DNA of 64,000 nucleotides from Croceivirga sp. GTDB lineage: Bacteria > Bacteroidota > Bacteroidia > Flavobacteriales > Flavobacteriaceae. The notes beneath the pieces are model-generated. The model was not told the origin of the DNA. It worked only from the letters and a program-made list of their open reading frames with translations, and ran no database searches. The stretch is from assembly GCA_028284665.1 (NCBI GenBank), contig JANQRG010000005.1, forward strand, positions 17,324-81,323, given 5' to 3'. Made by a program: the position numbers and the translations under genes. Positions 53,999-63,830 of this stretch are shown one piece after another; position 1 is the stretch's first letter; every line of letters starts with the position of its first letter.

Positions 53999-55381
53999 TT
54001 ATTCCTTGTTCAATCCCAGTTTTTTGGCTAAATCTTCTAAGGATATTCCTTTGGTCTCCGGCATGAGGAAGATTACAAATAGCAACTGTAATACCATCAT
54101 ACCAGAAAAAAAGAGGAAAATAGGCCATGGATTCTCTTTGAATATTCCGATTTCACTATCCAGGAATGTTGGGGTAAGCAAGGTAATTAAAGCTGCAAAG
54201 ACCCAATGGGTTCCTGTGCCCCAGGACTGTCCATAACTCCTGACCTGGTTCGGAAATATTTCGGATATGAATACCCAAATTACGGCACCCTGTCCAATGG
54301 CGTGAGAAGCTATAAATACCAAAATGAACACAAGCAGTAATGTGGAATTAGCGGCCGAATAAAAACACCATCCCACCATTGCGAGGCTGATGATATATCC
54401 TAAGGAACCAATATACATCAGTTGTTTGCGCCCCAATTTATCGATAAGCGCTATTCCCAGGAGCGTAAATATGAGGTTGATGATCCCGATGGAAATAGAG
54501 CTGAAAAGAGATTCGCCGGAAGCAAGCCCGGCGCGTTCCAAAATCTCGGGCGCGTAGTATAATACAAAGTTTATTCCGGAAAGCTGGTTAAAAAAGGCCA
54601 GCAAGAAGGCTAGTAACAGTGGCTTGTTGTATTTTCCGGAAAACAATTTTTCTTTTTTCTCCTGAACCGATTCAAGAAGGGATACTTTTATTTCGGATAG
54701 CATTAGCTGCGCCCGGTTTCCCTCAATGCCCAAAAGAGAAAGGGAGCGAATAACCACTGTATCGGGACGCTCCTTGAGTAGCAGCCATCTGGGGCTGTTT
54801 GGGATTTTAGCTACCATTAGGGTATAAAGCAATGCAGGGATTCCCTCCACACCTAGCATCCAGCGCCAGGCGACCTCCTCGGAAAACAACGTGCCAATAA
54901 GATAGTTGCTAATAAAAGCGATAAGAATACCAAAAACAATATTGAATTGATACATGGCGGTCAATCTGCCCCGATTTTGGGCAGATGATATTTCTGAAAT
55001 ATAGACCGGCGCAGCGACGGAAGAGGCTCCGACCCCAACGCCCCCGATAAATCTGAAAAATGAAAAACTATAGGCTTCTGGGGCTAAGGCCGAGCCCAGG
55101 GCCGAAATGAAATATAACACTCCGATCCAGAATAGTGTTTTCTTGCGTCCCAGGCGGTCACTGGGAATACCTCCTAACAAGGCTCCCAAAACAGTCCCCC
55201 ATAAGGCCATGGACATGATAAAAATACCATGAAAAGTAAATACAGAATCTCCCAAAAACCAATTCGTGTTCCATAGGGCTTTAATAGGTTGGTTGGCACC
55301 GCTGATCACTACAGTGTCAAAGCCAAACAGGAATCCCGCCAGAGCAGCGGTAAGGGAAATTCGTAAGATACGCTTGTCCAT
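53999..55381 (-). CDS. Sugar porter family MFS transporter
   Basis: 460 residues, 12 membrane segments. Sugar-porter marks: GFDTVVISGANQPI in helix 1, RFIGGVGVGASSVAAPVYIS, NSPRWLLLKERP after helix 6, QLSGINFVLYYAPEI and a closing PETKGISLEDL. Likely H+ or facilitated uptake of a hexose or pentose. Twenty-five nt downstream of the Kdo transferase gene, probably co-transcribed by chance of order. Confidence 0.92.
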   Translation of the reverse strand: MDKRILRISLTAALAGFLFGFDTVVISGANQPIKALWNTNWFLGDSVFTFHGIFIMSMALWGTVLGALLGGIPSDRLGRKKTLFWIGVLYFISALGSALAPEAYSFSFFRFIGGVGVGASSVAAPVYISEISSAQNRGRLTAMYQFNIVFGILIAFISNYLIGTLFSEEVAWRWMLGVEGIPALLYTLMVAKIPNSPRWLLLKERPDTVVIRSLSLLGIEGNRAQLMLSEIKVSLLESVQEKKEKLFSGKYNKPLLLAFLLAFFNQLSGINFVLYYAPEILERAGLASGESLFSSISIGIINLIFTLLGIALIDKLGRKQLMYIGSLGYIISLAMVGWCFYSAANSTLLLVFILVFIASHAIGQGAVIWVFISEIFPNQVRSYGQSWGTGTHWVFAALITLLTPTFLDSEIGIFKENPWPIFLFFSGMMVLQLLFVIFLMPETKGISLEDLAKKLGLNKE

Positions 55382-55406
55382 AGTTTTGATCGGTTATTTG
55401 TGTGGT

Positions 55407-56675
55407 TTATTCAATGAGCGTGGTAATATACTCCATTATCGTATTGGTTGCTCCAACTTTTTTCCGGATATACGAAAGGTTAATAGCCCCTGTCTCTTTG
55501 GCAAAGAAGGTTTCCTGTAGCAGTTTGGCTACCTGAATTTCAAATTCCTTCGAATTTTGAATACTAAGGACACCGTTTTGCCGTACGAGGTCCGTTGCTT
55601 CCACAAAATCAGAATACTCAGGGCCTATGATCACAGGGATACCAAAAACCGCAGGCTCTAGCGTATTGTGTAAGCCGGTAGCAAAACCACCCCCTACATA
55701 TGCAATATCGGCGTAGCTATAGATTTTTGTCAAAAGCCCAACGGAATCTACGATGACTATTTGGTTTTCTTTAGGATTTTGCGCATGGTTTTGCAACTCT
55801 GAATAGCACACCACCTTTTTAGTAAGGGCAGCCTTAAGCTGTTGAATATGTCGTTTATTGATCGTGTGTGGGGCGATAATAAATTTTATTTTAGCCGAAG
55901 TAGTATTGATAAAGGGGAGTAGTATTTTTTCATCCTCAGGCCAGGTACTTCCAGCTACCAGACAATGGTGATCCCCTTTAAAAGAGTCGATCAGTGGCAG
56001 TTGATTGTCTCGTTGTACTATCTGGGCTACACGATCAAACCGTGTGTCCCCACTAATAGTGATATTTTCAAAGTCAAGGGTTTTTAGGAGCGTTTCAGAG
56101 GTTTCATCCTGAACAAAAAAATGAGTGAAGTACCCAAGGGATCGCCTTAAGAACCGTCCATACCATTGAAAGTAGGCTTGCTTTTCCTTAAAGATCCCAG
56201 AGACCAACAGGGTAGGAACCTGGCGCGTACTAAGTGCTATCAGGTAATTGGGCCAAACTTCGTATTTAACAAAAATTGCGAGCTTAGGCCGAACAATTTC
56301 CAAAAACCGTCGGGCATTACCGGAAGTATCCAAAGGAAGGTAGGTAACCAGGTCTGCCGGAGTTTTATCCTTTTTTACTTCATATCCCGAGGGTGAAAAG
56401 AACGTTAGTACGATCTTATGGTCCGAAAACCGTTTTTTTAAGCGTTCTACCAGCGGAAGGCCTTGTTCGTATTCTCCCAAAGAGGCTACATGCACCCATA
56501 TGATCTTCCAGGAAGGTTGTATCGCTTGCTCCAAGGTTGTAAACGTTTCTCTTCTACCATAAACGAACAGTTTGATTTTTGGGTGAAACTTTGCGATTAT
56601 AGTTAAGCAGTACCATGCGATTTTGACCAGTAACGAATAAATACTTCTCACCAGATGCTTTTTGCTAAGGTACAT
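55407..56675 (-). CDS. waaA: 3-deoxy-D-manno-octulosonic acid (Kdo) transferase
   Basis: About 422 residues from ATG 56675 (another ATG 12 nt upstream). N-terminal membrane anchor, then HVASLGEYEQGLPLVERLKK, LFVSGIFKEKQAYFQWYGR and the donor-site region YVGGGFATGLHNTLEPAVFG with PVIIGPEYSDF. Transfers Kdo from CMP-Kdo to lipid A precursor during LPS core synthesis, cytoplasmic face of inner membrane. The initiating region abuts the divergent DegT promoter. Confidence 0.92.
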   Translation of the reverse strand: MYLSKKHLVRSIYSLLVKIAWYCLTIIAKFHPKIKLFVYGRRETFTTLEQAIQPSWKIIWVHVASLGEYEQGLPLVERLKKRFSDHKIVLTFFSPSGYEVKKDKTPADLVTYLPLDTSGNARRFLEIVRPKLAIFVKYEVWPNYLIALSTRQVPTLLVSGIFKEKQAYFQWYGRFLRRSLGYFTHFFVQDETSETLLKTLDFENITISGDTRFDRVAQIVQRDNQLPLIDSFKGDHHCLVAGSTWPEDEKILLPFINTTSAKIKFIIAPHTINKRHIQQLKAALTKKVVCYSELQNHAQNPKENQIVIVDSVGLLTKIYSYADIAYVGGGFATGLHNTLEPAVFGIPVIIGPEYSDFVEATDLVRQNGVLSIQNSKEFEIQVAKLLQETFFAKETGAINLSYIRKKVGATNTIMEYITTLIE

Positions 56676-56693
56676 TTCTTGGCGCAAAAGAAA

Positions 56694-56720
56694 TTGTACC
56701 TCCCTTATTTCTTACTTTTG
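56694..56720 (+). promoter_or_regulatory. Promoter of the DegT aminotransferase gene
   Basis: TTG at 56694-56696, 16 nt, then a perfect TACTTTTG at 56713-56720. A start near 56726 leaves about 10 nt before ATG 56737 and excludes the more upstream in-frame ATG at 56662. Confidence 0.6.
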
Positions 56721-56736
56721 CGGCAAAATAGTGCAC

Positions 56737-57891
56737 ATGAAGAAAATACAAATGGTAGACCTAAAAGGGCAGTATGAAGGTATAAAGGATACGGTAAAAG
56801 ATGCGTTCGCTGAAGTCCTTGAATCGTCGGCCTTTATCAATGGGCCAGCGGTTCACAGTTTTCAAAAGGAGCTGGAGGAGTACCTGGGGGTAAAACATGT
56901 AATCCCATGTGCTAATGGAACCGATGCACTTCAAATTTGTATGATGGGCCTTGGCCTGCAGCCTGGGGATGAGGTTATTACCGCCGATTTTACCTTTGCG
57001 GCTACTGTTGAGGTGATTGCCTTATTGGGACTCACTCCGGTATTGGTAGATGTAGAACCCGACACCTTCAACATAGATATACAAGCAATAAAGAAAGCTA
57101 TTACCCCAAAAACTAAAGCCATTGTTCCGGTGCATTTGTTTGGCCAATGTGCCAATATGGACGCTATTTTAGAACTCGCAGATAAACATGGGCTTTTTAT
57201 CATAGAAGACAATGCACAAGCCATAGGAGCAGTTCATACTTTTAAGAATGGAACAAAGCAAAAGTCGGGAACCATAGGCCATGTAGCTTCCACCTCCTTC
57301 TTTCCTTCTAAGAACCTGGGATGCTATGGCGATGGAGGGGCGATATCTACCAACGATGATGCATTGGCACATACGATCCGAGGTATTGTCAATCATGGTA
57401 TGTATCAGCGATATCACCATGATGTAGTTGGGGTGAATTCAAGACTGGATTCCCTGCAAGCCGCTGTATTGCGTGCTAAGTTGCCCAAACTGGACGAGTA
57501 TAATTCCAGGAGACGGGAGGCGGCTAAAAAATATAACCAGGCTTTTGCCAATCAACCTGGCATAGTGCTTCCGAAAACAGTAAATGATTGTGAGGGAATT
57601 TGTGATAGTTGTGACTGTCATGTATTTCACCAGTACACCTTACGCATTTCGAACGAAAAAAGAGACAGTTTGGTGCAACATCTTAACGAGAATGGCGTTC
57701 CATGTGGAGTATATTATCCCATTCCTCTACATCAACAAAAGGCTTACGCGGACAGTAGGTATGATGAAGCCCATTTTCCGGTGACGAATCAACTGGTGAA
57801 AGAGGTGATCTCATTACCAATGCATACTGAGTTGGAAGACGAGCAGATAGGGTTTATTGCTGAATTGGTGCTAAATCACGTAAAAGAATAA
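56737..57891 (+). CDS. DegT/DnrJ/EryC1/StrS family sugar aminotransferase
   Basis: About 384 residues, started at ATG 56737 by the promoter and the conserved opening MVDLKGQYEGIKD. PLP site: ADFTFAATVEVIALLG, FIIEDNAQAIG, and Schiff-base Lys about 192 in SFFPSKNLGCYGDGGAIST. It transaminates a nucleotide-linked keto-sugar (for example UDP-keto-hexose) for cell-surface glycans. A Cys-rich loop (285-294, CEGICDSCDC) lies just before HVFHQYTLRI. GalE starts 2 nt downstream, so both probably serve the same surface sugar pathway. Confidence 0.9.
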   Translation: MKKIQMVDLKGQYEGIKDTVKDAFAEVLESSAFINGPAVHSFQKELEEYLGVKHVIPCANGTDALQICMMGLGLQPGDEVITADFTFAATVEVIALLGLTPVLVDVEPDTFNIDIQAIKKAITPKTKAIVPVHLFGQCANMDAILELADKHGLFIIEDNAQAIGAVHTFKNGTKQKSGTIGHVASTSFFPSKNLGCYGDGGAISTNDDALAHTIRGIVNHGMYQRYHHDVVGVNSRLDSLQAAVLRAKLPKLDEYNSRRREAAKKYNQAFANQPGIVLPKTVNDCEGICDSCDCHVFHQYTLRISNEKRDSLVQHLNENGVPCGVYYPIPLHQQKAYADSRYDEAHFPVTNQLVKEVISLPMHTELEDEQIGFIAELVLNHVKE

Positions 57892-57893
57892 AT

Positions 57894-58934
57894 ATGACTA
57901 ACAAAATACTTGTTACAGGCGGCTTAGGGTTTATAGGATCCCATACAGTAGTTGAACTTCAAAATGAAGGATTTGAAGTTGTCATTGTGGACAATTTATC
58001 TAATGCCGATGAAGGTGTTATGGATGGTATTACTGCTATCACAGGAAAGCAGCCCATCCTTGAAAAATTTGATCTTCGCGATAAAGTCAAAGTACAAGCG
58101 TTCTTCTCAAAATATGATGACATCAACGGGGTTATCCATTTTGCTGCTTCTAAAGCTGTAGGCGAAAGTGTGGAAAACCCTCTATTGTACTACGAAAATA
58201 ATCTGGGCGTATTAACGTATATCCTTCAGGAACTGATAAAGAAAGGTAGTGCACACTTTATCTTTAGTTCTTCTTGCACGGTTTATGGTCAGGCGGATAC
58301 TATGCCTATTACCGAAGATGCCCCTGTGAAACCTGCGGAATCCCCATACGGTAATACGAAACAAGTGGGAGAGGAGATAATAAAGGATGTTTGTAAGGTA
58401 ACTCCTCAATTGTCCGCAATTGCGCTACGATATTTTAACCCGATTGGAGCGCATCCAAGCGTTGAGATTGGTGAATTACCTATTGGAGTGCCTCAGAATT
58501 TGGTGCCCTTTATTACGCAAACCGGGGTAGGTTTACGCGAACAACTCTCGGTATTCGGCGATGATTACCCCACCCCCGATGGTACTTGTATACGGGATTA
58601 TATTCATGTGGTAGATCTGGCAAAAGCACATGTGGCTGCCTTAAAGCGTCTGATCGAGGATAAAAATGATGACAACTACGAGGTTTTTAATCTTGGTACG
58701 GGAAAAGGAAGTTCTGTTTTGGAAGTCATTCATAGTTTTGAAAAGGTATCCGGAAAAAAGTTGAATTACAGGATTGTACATCGAAGGTCCGGGGATGTTA
58801 TTCAGGCCTATGCAGATACTGGAAAAGCAAATGAAGTACTAGGTTGGAAAGCGCAGTCTACTCTGGAAGATGCCATGCGATCAGCGTGGGACTGGGAAAA
58901 GAAAATTCGGGATTATCAAGAAGTTTCGGCATAA
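57894..58934 (+). CDS. galE: UDP-glucose 4-epimerase
   Basis: 346 residues. NAD site TGGLGFIGSHTVVEL at residues 7-21, catalytic Tyr and Lys in SPYGNTKQVGEEI, RYFNPIGAHPS, and TPDGTCIRDYIHVVDLAKAH. Interconverts UDP-glucose and UDP-galactose (or the N-acetyl forms). Followed by an intrinsic terminator. Confidence 0.94.
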   Translation: MTNKILVTGGLGFIGSHTVVELQNEGFEVVIVDNLSNADEGVMDGITAITGKQPILEKFDLRDKVKVQAFFSKYDDINGVIHFAASKAVGESVENPLLYYENNLGVLTYILQELIKKGSAHFIFSSSCTVYGQADTMPITEDAPVKPAESPYGNTKQVGEEIIKDVCKVTPQLSAIALRYFNPIGAHPSVEIGELPIGVPQNLVPFITQTGVGLREQLSVFGDDYPTPDGTCIRDYIHVVDLAKAHVAALKRLIEDKNDDNYEVFNLGTGKGSSVLEVIHSFEKVSGKKLNYRIVHRRSGDVIQAYADTGKANEVLGWKAQSTLEDAMRSAWDWEKKIRDYQEVSA

Positions 58935-58958
58935 AACCAAGACCAGTTTTTGAGAATG

Positions 58959-58984
58959 AAGAGGACGATCCGTCCTCTTTTTTT
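58959..58984 (+). terminator. Intrinsic terminator after galE
   Basis: AAGAGGACG (58959-58967) pairs with CGTCCTCTT (58971-58979), 3-nt loop, followed by T 58978-58984. It lies 25 nt after the galE stop. Confidence 0.92.
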
Positions 58985-59117
58985 GTACCTTTTTTGAACT
59001 TCAAAAATCAGCTAAAATTTAGCATATTGCTTCGATTCCTATTGTTTTGCTCAGCTGTGCTATCAGAAAAAAAGACTTTTATGGTGCAAGAAGGTAAAGC
59101 TTACAAAGAATAGGAAA

Positions 59118-59621
59118 TCAAAAATACACGCGAACAAAGGGAACCCAGGGGTCCACGTTTAAACTTCGGTTTTCATCGAATAAGACGTCATAGCGAATAC
59201 CGAATGTTACGTTGTTGGATCTATATCCTAATCCTAAAAACAAGGAAGTCAACCAATAATCATCTTCCAGAACTGCACCATCCAGAGACTCTTCCCTGTT
59301 AATGCGCCACTGTTCTAATTCAGTCGAGAGTTGGATGTTTTGAATAGGATTGAAAAGACCAAGAACGGTACCGCCATAACCGAGAAATTGAAAGTCTCCG
59401 ATTTGGGTATAGTTTAGTTGTAGTCCTAAGCCCGTAGCAAAGTAGGGATTCACCTCATAAATAGCACTTGGGGCCAATTGTAGGTTAAAGCTGTCATTTC
59501 CAAAACCCAGTCCCAAACCTCCTCCATATCGTACCTTACTCCAAAAAGAATCCGTAGATAATGGTTGTGCCTGGGAATAGCTAATGCCCAATAGGAACAG
59601 CGACAAAATTATACGGGTCAT
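59118..59621 (-). CDS. Small outer-membrane barrel protein (porin-like), hypothetical
   Basis: 167 residues. Signal peptide (IILSLFLLGISYSQA), then alternating strands (GGGLGLGFGNDSFNLQLAP; LFLGLGYRSNNVTFGIRYDV) ending VPFVRVYF. Same place and shape as the small barrel gene that often neighbours odhA in Flavobacteriaceae and is miscalled alpha-ketoglutarate decarboxylase in databases. Role unknown. Divergent from sucA. Confidence 0.75.
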   Translation of the reverse strand: MTRIILSLFLLGISYSQAQPLSTDSFWSKVRYGGGLGLGFGNDSFNLQLAPSAIYEVNPYFATGLGLQLNYTQIGDFQFLGYGGTVLGLFNPIQNIQLSTELEQWRINREESLDGAVLEDDYWLTSLFLGLGYRSNNVTFGIRYDVLFDENRSLNVDPWVPFVRVYF

Positions 59622-59671
59622 CTTTTCTCAATTAATCGTTTACCTCTTCATCCTAAAATACGGGTAAATTA

Positions 59672-59701
59672 TTTGTTTATCGTACTTTTGAGCTAATTTT
59701 G
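59672..59701 (+). promoter_or_regulatory. Promoter of the 2-oxoglutarate dehydrogenase operon
   Basis: TTTG at 59672-59675, 18 nt, then TAATTTTG at 59694-59701, a perfect -7 element. A second perfect -7 element, TACTTTTG, lies at 59683-59690. ATG at 59728. Confidence 0.6.
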
Positions 59702-59727
59702 TCATAAGTTTCGAAAGAACTTTATTC

Positions 59728-62532
59728 ATGGATAAATATTCCTTTTTAAATGCTGCGCACACATCTTTTTTTGCGGAGCTCTACGACAGATATACCAAAA
59801 ATCCGGATAGCATAGAACCCAGTTGGCGGGCGTTTTTTCAAGGGTTTGATTTTGGCCTGGAAAGTGCGCTTGATGAATTGGATATTCAACCTGCGGTTAA
59901 CGGAACTACTGCTTTGGTCAACGGACAAGAGGTAGCCGTACCACTTTCATTGCAAAAGGAATTTAAGGTAATCGGACTAATTAATGGCTATCGCTCCCGG
60001 GGGCATCTTTTTACACAGACCAATCCGGTACGGGAACGAAGAAAGTATTCGCCAACCCTGGATATCGCAAATTTTGACCTTGAAGAAGCTGATCTCGATA
60101 CCGTATTTGACGCCGGAAGTATACTGGGTATAGGATCTGCTCCCCTCAAAACCATAATTGGACATCTCGAAAGAATTTATTGTGATGCTATCGGGGTGGA
60201 ATACATGTATATAAGAAGGCCGGAACGCATAGCATGGATGCAACAATGGTTAAATGTCAACGATAACCATCCCAGCTTTTCTGCTGAAGAAAAGCGGAAT
60301 ATTCTTCGCAAACTAAACCATGCTGTGTCTTTTGAGAGCTTTTTGCACACGAAATATGTAGGTCAGAAGCGATTTTCACTAGAAGGTGGAGAATCATTGA
60401 TACCCGCATTAGATGTTATTATTGAAAAAGCAGCGGAAGCAGGGGTTAAGCAGTTTGTTATGGGTATGGCGCATCGGGGGCGTCTCAATGTACTTACCAA
60501 TATCTTCGGAAAATCCCCCAAAGACATTTTCAGTGAGTTTGACGGAAAGGATTATGAGGAAACCATATTTGATGGAGATGTCAAGTATCATTTGGGCTGG
60601 ACGTCGCGACGTGAAACCGATTCCGGGAGGGTGGTGAATATGAACATCGCCCCGAATCCATCGCATCTCGAGGCGGTCAATGCTATAGTAGAAGGGATTA
60701 CAAGGGCCAAGCAAGATAAAGACCATGCAGACGCTATCAGCGAGGTATTGCCTATTCTTGTACATGGGGATGCTGCATTTGCAGGCCAGGGAGTGGCCTA
60801 TGAGGTTATTCAAATGGCCAAACTGGACGGTTATACCACCGGTGGGACCATTCATATTGTGGTCAACAATCAGATAGGTTTTACCACAAATTATTTGGAT
60901 GGGCGTTCCTCTACCTATTGTACCGATGTGGGAAAGGTAACCCTCTCTCCTGTACTCCATATCAACGCAGATGACGCGGAAGCTGTAGTACACGCTGCTA
61001 CCTTTGCCTTGGAATATCGTATGCGCTACAAAGCCGATGTTTTCCTGGATTTATTAGGCTACAGGAAGTACGGTCACAATGAAGGGGATGAGCCAAAGTT
61101 TACCCAACCCCTGTTGTACAAATCGATTTCCAAGCATAAAAATCCCAGAGATATTTACGCTCAGAAACTGTTGGAAGAAGGAGTCATTGATGATAGCTAT
61201 GTAAAAAGCTTAGAATCTGAGTATAAAAAGAACCTGGAGGAGGATTTACTGGATTCCAGGAAAGTAGAAAAAACGGTGATTACCCCCTTTATGCAGGATG
61301 AATGGGAAGGCTTTGAAAGGGTCGCGGAAAGTGAAATGCGAAAGCCGGTAGACACTTCGTATCCGCAGGAGAAATTGGACGCTATTGCCGCCCGCATCAC
61401 GCAACTACCGGAGGGGAAAAAATTCCTCCGAAAAATTGAGCGTTTGGTAGAGAGTAGAAAAAAGATGTATTTCGATGACAATCGTTTGGACTGGGCAATG
61501 GGCGAACTCTTGGCCTACGGGGCATTGCTGGAGGAAGGATATGATGTTCGTATGACCGGTCAGGATGTGGAACGCGGGACATTTTCGCATCGTCATGCGG
61601 TAATCAAAACCGAAATGCATGAAGAAGAGGTGGTGCTCTTAAATTCTTTAGGGGAACATCAACATGGTGACTTCTATATCTACAATTCCTTACTATCGGA
61701 ATATGCAGTTATGGGGTATGACTATGGTTATGCAATGGCAAGCCCCAATACGCTAACCCTATGGGAAGCGCAATTCGGAGACTTTAGCAACGGCGCTCAG
61801 ATTGTAATAGACCAATACCTGTCCTCTGCCGAAGATAAGTGGAAGCTTCAAAATGGTTTGGTGCTACTTTTACCGCATGGTTATGAGGGGCAGGGTGCGG
61901 AGCACTCTTCTGCCCGAATGGAACGATACTTACAGCTGTGCGCAAAGGACAATATGTTCGTAGCAGATGTAACCACCCCGGCCAACCTTTTCCATTTGTT
62001 TCGTCGGCAAATGAAGGCCAAATACAGAAAGCCGTTGGTGGTATTTACTCCAAAAAGCTTACTACGGCACCCTAAAGTGGTAAGCACCAAGGAGGAACTC
62101 GCTACGGGCAGTTTCCAGGAACTAATTGACGATACAAGTGCTATGCCTACCAAGATAAAAAGCCTGGTTTTCTGTACAGGAAAGTTTTATTATGATCTGC
62201 TGGCCAAAAAAGAAGAACTTCAAAGAGATGATGTTGCCCTTGTGCGATTAGAACAACTATTTCCGCTTCCCACTGAACAGCTAAGAGCGACTATAAAAAA
62301 ATACAACAAGGCAGAGGAAATGGTCTGGGCGCAAGAAGAACCTCGAAATATGGGAGCCTGGGGGCACTTGTTGATGCATTTGGATGAGGCCAGGAATTTT
62401 AGAGTGGCCTCCAGAAGATTTTACGGTGCTCCGGCGGCGGGAAGTGCTGTGCGATCGCAAAGGCGACATGCCGAGGTAATTGAATACGTATTTGACAACA
62501 CAAAGGATAATTTTAGGATAAAACAAAAATAA
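59728..62532 (+). CDS. sucA: 2-oxoglutarate dehydrogenase E1 component
   Basis: 934 residues. Start MDKYSFLNAAHTSFFAELYD with the N-terminal E1o region SIEPSWRAFFQGF, thiamine-pyrophosphate and dimer motifs FVMGMAHRGRLNVL, DLLGYRKYGHNEGDEP, and the C-terminal MASPNTLTLWEAQFGDF and YEGQGAEHSSARMERYL. It decarboxylates 2-oxoglutarate and transfers the succinyl group to the E2 lipoyl arm. E2 gene begins 5 nt downstream. TCA cycle enzyme. Confidence 0.96.
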   Translation: MDKYSFLNAAHTSFFAELYDRYTKNPDSIEPSWRAFFQGFDFGLESALDELDIQPAVNGTTALVNGQEVAVPLSLQKEFKVIGLINGYRSRGHLFTQTNPVRERRKYSPTLDIANFDLEEADLDTVFDAGSILGIGSAPLKTIIGHLERIYCDAIGVEYMYIRRPERIAWMQQWLNVNDNHPSFSAEEKRNILRKLNHAVSFESFLHTKYVGQKRFSLEGGESLIPALDVIIEKAAEAGVKQFVMGMAHRGRLNVLTNIFGKSPKDIFSEFDGKDYEETIFDGDVKYHLGWTSRRETDSGRVVNMNIAPNPSHLEAVNAIVEGITRAKQDKDHADAISEVLPILVHGDAAFAGQGVAYEVIQMAKLDGYTTGGTIHIVVNNQIGFTTNYLDGRSSTYCTDVGKVTLSPVLHINADDAEAVVHAATFALEYRMRYKADVFLDLLGYRKYGHNEGDEPKFTQPLLYKSISKHKNPRDIYAQKLLEEGVIDDSYVKSLESEYKKNLEEDLLDSRKVEKTVITPFMQDEWEGFERVAESEMRKPVDTSYPQEKLDAIAARITQLPEGKKFLRKIERLVESRKKMYFDDNRLDWAMGELLAYGALLEEGYDVRMTGQDVERGTFSHRHAVIKTEMHEEEVVLLNSLGEHQHGDFYIYNSLLSEYAVMGYDYGYAMASPNTLTLWEAQFGDFSNGAQIVIDQYLSSAEDKWKLQNGLVLLLPHGYEGQGAEHSSARMERYLQLCAKDNMFVADVTTPANLFHLFRRQMKAKYRKPLVVFTPKSLLRHPKVVSTKEELATGSFQELIDDTSAMPTKIKSLVFCTGKFYYDLLAKKEELQRDDVALVRLEQLFPLPTEQLRATIKKYNKAEEMVWAQEEPRNMGAWGHLLMHLDEARNFRVASRRFYGAPAAGSAVRSQRRHAEVIEYVFDNTKDNFRIKQK

Positions 62533-62537
62533 CCCAC

Positions 62538-63758
62538 ATGATATTAGAAATGAAAGTTCCTTCTCCAGGGGAATCCATTACCGAAGTAGAAATTGCAGAA
62601 TGGTTGGTAGAGGATGGTGATTATGTAGAAAAAGATCAGGCGATAGCTGAGGTTGATTCGGATAAGGCAACCCTGGAATTGCCCGCGGAAGAAAGCGGCA
62701 CCATTACCTTGAAGGCTGAAGTGGGGGATGCTGTAGGTGTTGGAGAGGTGGTTTGCTTAATTGATACCAGTGCTGAAAAGCCCGAAGGAGGCACAATATC
62801 GGAAACATCCGAGGCAACTCCCCAAGAAGAAGCTCCTGAGAAAAAGGCGGTCAAAGAAGAGACCCCTAAAAAAGAAAGTTACGCCACGGGAACCCCTTCT
62901 CCTGCGGCTAAAAAGATTTTAGACGAAAAAGGGATTGTTCCCTCGGAAGTAAAGGGGACAGGAAGGGACGGACGTATCACTAAAGCAGATGCCGTAGAAG
63001 CGAAGGCTGCAATGGGTACTCCTACAGGGGGCAACAGAGGGGAAACCCGGTCGAAGTTGTCGATGCTACGAAGAAAAGTGGCTGAACGATTGGTTGCTGC
63101 AAAAAATGAGACGGCCATGCTGACTACCTTTAATGAGGTAGATATGTCCGCTATTTTCGAGTTGCGAAAGCAATACAAAGAGGAATTCAAGGAGAAGCAT
63201 GGCGTAAGTCTGGGCTTCATGTCGTTTTTTACAAAGGCATGTATCCGGGCATTACAAATGTTCCCTGCGGTGAACTCTATGATAGATGGTAAGGAAATGA
63301 TTTCCTATGATTTTTGTGATATAAGCATCGCTGTATCAGGGCCTAAAGGGTTAATGGTTCCGGTAATTCGAAATGCCGAGAATTTGACGTTCCGAGGGGT
63401 TGAGGCTGAAGTAAAAAGGCTGGCTATTCGGGCACGAGATGGTGAAATAACCGTAGATGAAATGACCGGTGGGACCTTTACCATTTCTAATGGCGGGGTC
63501 TTTGGATCGATGCTCTCCACCCCAATTATCAATCCACCGCAAAGTGCCATTTTAGGGATGCACAACATTGTAGAACGTCCCGTTGTAAAAGACGGTGCCA
63601 TCGCCATTGCTCCTGTGATGTATGTGGCGCTTTCTTACGATCACCGGATTATCGACGGAAAAGAATCTGTAGGATTTTTGGTAACCGTTAAGGAAGCTTT
63701 GGAAAGTCCCGAGGAATTTTTGATGGACGGGGACATTAAAAAGGCCTTAGAACTGTAA
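62538..63758 (+). CDS. sucB: 2-oxoglutarate dehydrogenase E2 (dihydrolipoyllysine succinyltransferase)
   Basis: 406 residues. One lipoyl domain (1-80) with the lipoyl Lys in EVDSDKATLELPA, a Glu/Pro/Ala-rich linker, an E3-binding domain (SPAAKKILDEKGIVPSEVKG), and the catalytic core ending YDHRIIDGKESVGFL. Transfers succinyl to CoA. No E3 gene in the window after it. Confidence 0.95.
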   Translation: MILEMKVPSPGESITEVEIAEWLVEDGDYVEKDQAIAEVDSDKATLELPAEESGTITLKAEVGDAVGVGEVVCLIDTSAEKPEGGTISETSEATPQEEAPEKKAVKEETPKKESYATGTPSPAAKKILDEKGIVPSEVKGTGRDGRITKADAVEAKAAMGTPTGGNRGETRSKLSMLRRKVAERLVAAKNETAMLTTFNEVDMSAIFELRKQYKEEFKEKHGVSLGFMSFFTKACIRALQMFPAVNSMIDGKEMISYDFCDISIAVSGPKGLMVPVIRNAENLTFRGVEAEVKRLAIRARDGEITVDEMTGGTFTISNGGVFGSMLSTPIINPPQSAILGMHNIVERPVVKDGAIAIAPVMYVALSYDHRIIDGKESVGFLVTVKEALESPEEFLMDGDIKKALEL

Positions 63759-63830
63759 TAAATTTTACCAGTTGTGCATTTTAAATGTGAAATGACCAAA
63801 GGCTGTCAGCCCGCCTTGACCATCGGGCAG

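Noticed and set aside
60409..60993. Long antisense frame inside sucA
   Set aside because: Shadow frame opposite conserved E1 motifs; no independent evidence.
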